A stretch of DNA of 64,000 nucleotides from Betaproteobacteria bacterium. Its GTDB lineage: Bacteria > Pseudomonadota > Gammaproteobacteria > Burkholderiales > Casimicrobiaceae. The position numbers and the translations under genes are program-made. The stretch covers positions 62,001 to 126,000 of the forward strand of contig JADJWJ010000004.1 of NCBI GenBank assembly GCA_016716425.1, written 5' to 3'. The notes below the pieces were generated by a model. That model was not told where the DNA came from. It did not search any database and worked only from the letters and a program-made list of their open reading frames with translations. This document shows positions 56,337-64,000 of this stretch, in pieces. Position 1 is the stretch's first letter. Each line of letters begins with the position of its first letter.

Positions 56337-56430
56337 GCGGGCGGCGGCCGATACACCGGCGCCGGCATGCCCCGCAGCTCCAAGGAGGCCGCGGTAGGTC
56401 ACTTCCTCGGGACGGCCCTTCGGAACTGAC

Positions 56431-57870
56431 ATGCGCGCGCGCGCCCTCGCTCTCCTCGCCGCGGCGCTCGCCGCCGCCGCCTGCACGGTCGGCCCCGATT
56501 TTCGCGTGCCCGATCCGCCGGCGGTCGACCGGTACACGCCGGCGCCGCCGCCCGCGGCACCCGGCATGCCCAGGCTCGTGCGCGACCGCGACATCCCGGC
56601 GCAGTGGTGGGAGGTGTTCGGATCGGCCGAGCTGGACGCGCTGGTCCGGCGCGCGCTCGCGCAGGGGCCGACCCTCGACCAGGCGCGCGCGCGGCTCGTC
56701 CAGGCGCAGGAACTGCGCACCGCGCGGCACGGCGCCGTCACGTATCCGCAGTTCGACGCGACGTTCGGCGCGCAGCGGCAGCGCATCGACCCGGCGACGT
56801 TCGGCTTCCCGCAGGCGCCGAATCCGGGGCCGTTCAACGTGTTCAGCGTCGGCGGCAGCGTCGCCTACCGGTTCGACCTCTTCGGCGGCGCGCGGCGCGA
56901 CCTGGAGGCGCTGGCGGCGGAGGTCGATTACCAGGCCTACGAGCTCGAGGCGGCGCGCCTCACACTCGCGGCGAACGTCGTCGTCACCGCGATCCGGCGG
57001 GCCTCGCTGGCTGCGCAGGCCGAAGTGGTCGCGGGCATCCTCGCCGCGCAGCGCCGGCAGCTCGCGATCGTCGAGCGGCGCCACGGCGACGGCGGCGTCG
57101 CGTGGCTCGACGTGCAGAACCAGCGTGCGCTCGTCGCGCAGACCGAGGCGCTGCTGCCGGTCCTCGAAGCACAGCGTGCGCAGGCCGGACACGTGCTGGC
57201 GGTGCTGATGGGCGACCCGCCGGGCGCGGCGAGCGTGCCCGAGGTGCGGTTGGCCGAGCTGCACCTGCCGGCGGAGCTGCCGCTGCGGCTCCCCTCGGAA
57301 CTGGTCCGGCAGCGACCGGACATCCGGGCGAGCGAGGCGCTGTTGCACAAGGCGAGCGCCAACGTCGGCGTGGCCACGGCCGACCAGTACCCGAAGCTCG
57401 TGGTCACCGGGGCCTTCTCGTCCGGGCAGCTCGACCTGTCCCACCTGCTCGGGAGCGGGATCAACATCTGGAACATCGGGGTCAACGCCCTGCAGCCCGT
57501 GTTCCGGCACGACGAACTGGAGGCGCGGCGGCGGGCGGCGGTGGCCGCCTACGACCAGGCGGCGGCCGGGTACCGGATCGTGGTGCTGCAGGGACTCCAG
57601 AACGTAGCCGACGTCCTGCGGGCGCTGGAAGCCGACGCCCTGACGCTGGCCGCGCGGTCGGAGCAGGCCGCCCGGGCGGACGACGCATTTCGGATCGCGC
57701 GTGCGCGGTACGACGCCGGCGGCGTGAGCCTACTTGCAGTCCTGGACGCCGAGCGGACCCGGCTGCAGGCCGAACTCGACCGGGTGCAGGCGCAGGCTGC
57801 CCGGAATGCGGACGCGGCGGCGTTGTTCCAGGCCCTGGGCGGGGGCTGGCAATCGGGGGCAGAGCCATAA
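56431..57870 (+). CDS. Outer-membrane efflux channel lipoprotein (NodT/OprM family)
   Basis: A 479-residue trimeric outer-membrane factor. The N-terminus LAAALAAAACTVGPDFRVPD has a lipobox Cys and the family's VGPDF start. Both halves of the OMF repeat are seen, with long Ala/Arg/Gln-rich helices (LDQARARLVQAQELRTARHG; RRAAVAAYDQAAAGYRIVVL) and beta strands. ELVRQRPDIRASEALLHKAS is highly conserved in the family. It completes the efflux system and probably provides the exit duct. The start has no strong ribosome-binding site. Confidence 0.93.
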   Translation: MRARALALLAAALAAAACTVGPDFRVPDPPAVDRYTPAPPPAAPGMPRLVRDRDIPAQWWEVFGSAELDALVRRALAQGPTLDQARARLVQAQELRTARHGAVTYPQFDATFGAQRQRIDPATFGFPQAPNPGPFNVFSVGGSVAYRFDLFGGARRDLEALAAEVDYQAYELEAARLTLAANVVVTAIRRASLAAQAEVVAGILAAQRRQLAIVERRHGDGGVAWLDVQNQRALVAQTEALLPVLEAQRAQAGHVLAVLMGDPPGAASVPEVRLAELHLPAELPLRLPSELVRQRPDIRASEALLHKASANVGVATADQYPKLVVTGAFSSGQLDLSHLLGSGINIWNIGVNALQPVFRHDELEARRRAAVAAYDQAAAGYRIVVLQGLQNVADVLRALEADALTLAARSEQAARADDAFRIARARYDAGGVSLLAVLDAERTRLQAELDRVQAQAARNADAAALFQALGGGWQSGAEP

Positions 57871-58396
57871 TGCTGGCGCGATGACCGCATTTCACCGGGC
57901 CAGAACCTTTCGGCGCCCTCATTACGGCTCGGACCCCGATTTCCCGACGGATCGCCCCGAAATTCGAGGCTGACCCCTGCCTCGACGTTGCGCCGCAGCA
58001 ACGGCCCGGCCCGTGCGGCCGACCGCCCTGGGGCCGCCGGCGCTCGCAGTTGACCCAATCGCGGCTATGCGCCTATAATTGCAGTCTTTTCGCCCTCCGG
58101 ACGCCGGCTTCAGCAAAGCCATGGCGAGGCCGCAGGCGCGACGCGTACCTGGCCGCGGGTCCCACGTCGGCCAAGGCGCGATAAGGGTGGCCCGGGTGCG
58201 GCGCCGATTCCCGCTGGGACGGCGCGTACGTGGGCCACTTTGATTTGCTGTGGCGGAAGACAGATTCGGTAACAGCGGCAACGAGTAGACGAAGCAGTTT
58301 CGCGAAGCCGGCGACGCGATGGCAGGAGCGCGACGCCGAGCCCTAGGCCATGCGGTTCCCGCCCGTCGGGCGCGCCGCACGAAACGGACAATCAGG
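57871..58396 (+). other. Spacer with the long leader of the str operon
   Basis: About 530 bases without a gene. The first 180 hold nothing recognisable. A strong promoter lies at 58050-58079, followed by an untranslated leader of roughly 310 bases, unusually long for rpsL. The leader is GC-rich with several short inverted segments; no known riboswitch or ribosomal-protein site was identified. Confidence 0.5.
58050..58079 (+). promoter_or_regulatory. Promoter of the str operon
   Basis: TTGACC (58050-58055) and a perfect TATAAT (58074-58079) are 18 bases apart. This is the best sigma-70 promoter in the window and should drive rpsL-rpsG-fusA-tuf. Confidence 0.85.
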
Positions 58397-58774
58397 ATGC
58401 CAACGATCAATCAGCTCGTGCGGAAGGGCCGCAAGCCCGCCGTGTCGAAAAGCAAGGTTCCGGCGCTGCAACAGAGCCCGCAGAAGCGCGGCGTGTGCAC
58501 GCGTGTCTACACGACGACGCCCAAGAAGCCGAACTCGGCGCTGCGGAAGGTCGCCAAGGTGCGGCTGACCAACGGCTTCGAGGTCATCAGCTACATCGGC
58601 GGCGAAGGCCACAACCTGCAGGAGCACTCGGTGGTGCTGATCCGCGGCGGCCGCGTGAAGGACCTGCCGGGCGTGCGCTACCACATGGTGCGCGGCGCGC
58701 TCGACACCGCCGGCGTCAAGGACCGCAAGCAGGCGCGCTCGAAGTACGGCGCCAAGAGACCCAAGGCGGCCTGA
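58397..58774 (+). CDS. rpsL: 30S ribosomal protein S12
   Basis: S12 sits at the decoding centre and controls accuracy. The 125-residue protein shows TTTPKKPNSALRKVAKVRLT and GGRVKDLPGVRYHMVRG, both with the lysines whose change gives streptomycin resistance, here in the susceptible form. It is the first gene of the str operon, 42 bases before rpsG. Confidence 0.99.
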   Translation: MPTINQLVRKGRKPAVSKSKVPALQQSPQKRGVCTRVYTTTPKKPNSALRKVAKVRLTNGFEVISYIGGEGHNLQEHSVVLIRGGRVKDLPGVRYHMVRGALDTAGVKDRKQARSKYGAKRPKAA

Positions 58775-58816
58775 CGGCCGCGTGCCGCCCCGGCGGCGTA
58801 AGAAAGGAAGAGGAAG

Positions 58817-59287
58817 ATGCCACGTCGTCGTGAAGTCCCGAAGCGCGAGATCCTGCCCGATCCGAAGTTCGCGAGCACCGATGTCGCCAAGTTCATCAAC
58901 GTGCTGATGGACAGCGGCAAGAAGTCGGTCGCCGAGCGGATCATCTACGGCGCCTTCGAGTCGATCGCCAAGAAGGGCGGCAAGGACCCGCTGGAAGTCT
59001 TCAACCAGGCGCTGCAGAACTCGCGGCCGATGGTCGAGGTGAAGAGCCGCCGCGTCGGCGGTGCCAACTTCCAGGTGCCGGTCGAAGTGCGCCCGGTGCG
59101 CCGCACGGCGCTCGCGATGCGCTGGCTGCGCGAGGCGGCGCGCAAGCGCGGCGAAAAGTCGATGGGCCAGCGTCTCGCGGCCGAACTGCTCGAGGCTTCC
59201 GAAGGCCGCGGCGGCGCGGTGAAGAAGCGCGAGGAAGTGCACCGCATGGCAGAAGCGAACAAGGCGTTCTCGCATTTTCGGTTCTAA
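58817..59287 (+). CDS. rpsG: 30S ribosomal protein S7
   Basis: S7 nucleates the head of the small subunit. The 156-residue product starts MPRRREVPKREILPDPKF and has KVEVKSRRVGG-type and RWLREAARKRGEKSM regions typical of the family. In E. coli S7 represses the str operon by binding the rpsL-rpsG spacer; the 42-base spacer here is too short for that structure by eye. Confidence 0.99.
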   Translation: MPRRREVPKREILPDPKFASTDVAKFINVLMDSGKKSVAERIIYGAFESIAKKGGKDPLEVFNQALQNSRPMVEVKSRRVGGANFQVPVEVRPVRRTALAMRWLREAARKRGEKSMGQRLAAELLEASEGRGGAVKKREEVHRMAEANKAFSHFRF

Positions 59288-59391
59288 AACAACAACACCT
59301 ACGAAAAACCTCGGAGAAGCACCTCTTCACGAGACGGGGCAGGAGCTTTCCCGTCTCGACTCTGGAAGACGCTTTTCGGTTCTGCAGACCT

Positions 59392-61485
<2,094 letters not shown>

Positions 61486-61496
61486 GGAACTCAATC

Positions 61497-62688
<1,192 letters not shown>

Positions 62689-62719
62689 CAGGGATCAGAG
62701 GTCAGGAATCAGGCATCAG
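62689..62719. repeat. TCAGGGATCAG repeat in the tuf-rpsJ spacer (locus 7)
   Basis: CAGGGATCAGAGGTCAGGA and ATCAGGCATCAG follow directly after the tuf stop. Downstream is GTCCGGTGGCGCGGCGC and AAGCCGCGATGG (62732-62760), the same core as at 37568-37600. Confidence 0.75.
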
Positions 62720-62794
62720 ACGCGCCGGCGTGTCCGGTGGCGCGGCGCAAGCCGCGATGGCGGCTGAACTTGCAATCGGGACTCAGAGGTTCAC

Positions 62795-63106
62795 ATGAAC
62801 AACCAACGCATCCGCATCCGGCTCAAGGCGTTCGACTACAAGCTGATCGACCAGTCGGCGCTGGAAATCGTCGAGACGGCGAAGCGCTCGGGCGCCGTGG
62901 TCAAGGGCCCGGTTCCGCTGCCGACGAAGATCGAGCGGTTCGACGTCCTGCGCTCGCCGCACGTCAACAAGACGTCGCGCGACCAGTTCGAGATCCGCAC
63001 GCACCTGCGGCTGATGGACATCATCGACCCGACCGACAAGACGGTCGACCAGCTGATGAAGCTCGACCTGCCCGCCGGCGTGGACGTGGAGATCAAGCTG
63101 CAGTAG
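62795..63106 (+). CDS. rpsJ: 30S ribosomal protein S10
   Basis: S10 is a head protein of the small subunit and, as NusE, part of antitermination complexes. The 103-residue product has the canonical MNNQRIRIRLKAFDYKLIDQ start, GPVPLPTKIERFDVLRSPHV and a C-terminus ending VDVEIKLQ. It opens the S10 operon. Confidence 0.99.
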   Translation: MNNQRIRIRLKAFDYKLIDQSALEIVETAKRSGAVVKGPVPLPTKIERFDVLRSPHVNKTSRDQFEIRTHLRLMDIIDPTDKTVDQLMKLDLPAGVDVEIKLQ

Positions 63107-63138
63107 TCAGGGATCAGAGGTCAGGCATCAGGTATCAG
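63107..63138. repeat. TCAGGGATCAG repeat in the rpsJ-rplC spacer (locus 8)
   Basis: TCAGGGATCAGAGG and TCAGGCATCAGGTATCAG begin right after the rpsJ stop codon. The rest of the spacer carries GGCCCGGCATTGAGCCGGGT and other short inverted sequences. Confidence 0.75.
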
Positions 63139-63239
63139 AAGCGGCGGCCGCGAAGCGCGGCAATCGGGCCCGGCATTGAGCCGGGTCAACTCGCGGTGCC
63201 CGGTCAATCGCAATCGGGCGCCTTGAAAGGAAAACGAAG

Positions 63240-63896
63240 ATGAGTCTCGGACTGGTGGGTCGCAAAGTGGGCATGACCCGCGTCTTCACCGACGATGGCA
63301 ACGCCATCCCGGTGACGGTGCTCGACGTCGCGGGCAACCGCGTGACGCAGGTGAAGACCCCGGAAACCGACGGCTACGCGGCCGTGCAGGTCACGTGGGG
63401 CAAGCGGCGCGCGTCGCGCGTCACGAAGCCGCAGGCGGGCCACCTCGCGAAGGCCGGCGTGGAAGCGGGCGTCGTCCTCAAGGAATTCAAGGTCTCGGCC
63501 GACGAGCTCGCGAAGTTCAAGGCAGGCGACGTCGTCGGCGTGGACACGTTCGCGGTCGGCCAGCTGGTCGACGTGTCGGGCACGACGAAGGGTCGCGGCT
63601 TTTCCGGCGTGATTCGCCGGCACAATTTCAGCAGCAACCGCGCGTCGCACGGCAACTCGCGCTCGCACAACACGCCGGGCTCGATCGGCATGGCGCAGGA
63701 CCCGGGCCGCGTGTTCCCCGGCAAGCGCATGGCGGGCCAGTACGGCAACGTCGCGCGCACGACGCAGCTGCTCCGCGTCGTCCGCATCGATGCCGAGCGC
63801 GGCCTGCTGCTCGTCAAGGGCTGCGTCCCCGGCGCGGACGGAGGCCACGTCGTCGTGCTGCCGTCCGCCAAGACGCCGGCGAAGAAGGGGGCGTGA
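63240..63896 (+). CDS. rplC: 50S ribosomal protein L3
   Basis: L3 lies near the peptidyl-transferase centre. The 218-residue protein starts MSLGLVGRKVGMTRVFTDDG and contains RGFSGVIRRHNFSSNRASHG and the PGSIGMAQDPGRVFPGKRMA loop that reaches the active site. An AAGGAAAAC leader precedes the start. It is followed by rplD after two bases. Confidence 0.99.
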   Translation: MSLGLVGRKVGMTRVFTDDGNAIPVTVLDVAGNRVTQVKTPETDGYAAVQVTWGKRRASRVTKPQAGHLAKAGVEAGVVLKEFKVSADELAKFKAGDVVGVDTFAVGQLVDVSGTTKGRGFSGVIRRHNFSSNRASHGNSRSHNTPGSIGMAQDPGRVFPGKRMAGQYGNVARTTQLLRVVRIDAERGLLLVKGCVPGADGGHVVVLPSAKTPAKKGA

Positions 63897-63898
63897 CC

Positions 63899-64000
63899 AT
63901 GGACCTGAAGCTCCTTTCCGGCAACGGCGAGAAGACCGCCACGGTGGCGGCGTCCGACGCGCTCTTCGGGCGCGAGTACAACGAAGCGCTGATCCACCAG
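63899..64000 (+). CDS. rplD: 50S ribosomal protein L4 (3' end cut by the window)
   Basis: The first 34 codons read MDLKLLSGNGEKTATVAASD and then ALFGREYNEALIHQ, the standard L4 N-terminus. The frame is open to the last base. L4 binds 23S rRNA and, in gammaproteobacteria, regulates the S10 operon. Confidence 0.95.
   Translation, partial: MDLKLLSGNGEKTATVAASDALFGREYNEALIHQ

Overview
The window is high-GC chromosomal DNA with the gene order of a betaproteobacterium, most likely of the Burkholderiales type. The evidence is the tRNA-Tyr/Gly/Thr - tuf - tRNA-Trp - secE - nusG - rplKAJL - rpoBC block followed by rpsL - rpsG - fusA - tuf - rpsJ - rplC - rplD, the uvrA / MFS / ssb divergon, and metG / apbC / dcd / amino-acid decarboxylase in that order. 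This taxonomic call is inference from synteny and composition. No species was identified.

Layout. 0-2 kb: 3' part of mnmA and the decayed tail of a cation exchanger gene. 2.9-7.8 kb: ssb and an MFS exporter gene diverging from uvrA. 7.8-18.1 kb (minus strand): metG, then a six-gene membrane oxidoreductase operon of the hydrogenase-4/complex I type (hyfB-C-E-F-G-I-like) whose large subunit lacks the NiFe-binding cysteines, ending in an S51-type peptidase gene. 18.2-26.3 kb: apbC, a dcd gene split by a 413-residue intein with a LAGLIDADG endonuclease, an MFS remnant, a DUF1326/DUF2182 pair, and a frameshifted Orn/Lys/Arg decarboxylase gene. 26.4-28.7 kb: a phosphotransacetylase-family gene diverging from alanine dehydrogenase. 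28.8-35.5 kb: a complete phosphate regulon, pstS-pstC-pstA-pstB-phoU-phoB-phoR, behind a clear Pho box. 35.6-50.3 kb: tRNAs, tuf copy 1, secE, nusG, the L11/L1/L10/L7-L12 genes and rpoBC. 50.4-57.9 kb: two uncharacterised genes and a tripartite ABC efflux system (HlyD-like, ATPase, ABC-2 permease, outer-membrane factor), sitting between rpoC and the str operon. 58.0-64.0 kb: str operon and the start of the S10 operon, cut inside rplD.

The most notable items are the intein at the dcd active-site Lys-Ser junction; an inverted pair of intergenic repeats translated in frame as the linker of methionyl-tRNA synthetase; two tuf copies with codon use unlike every neighbour; a structured rplL-rpoB spacer with two mutually exclusive hairpins; and a TCAGGGATCAG-type short repeat at eight intergenic sites around the translation genes. 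Both tuf copies carry frameshifts, which a living cell could not tolerate, so some indels here are probably assembly errors. The same caution applies to the decarboxylase and S51 peptidase frameshifts. The exchanger and MFS remnants are more likely true pseudogenes because they have also lost sequence.
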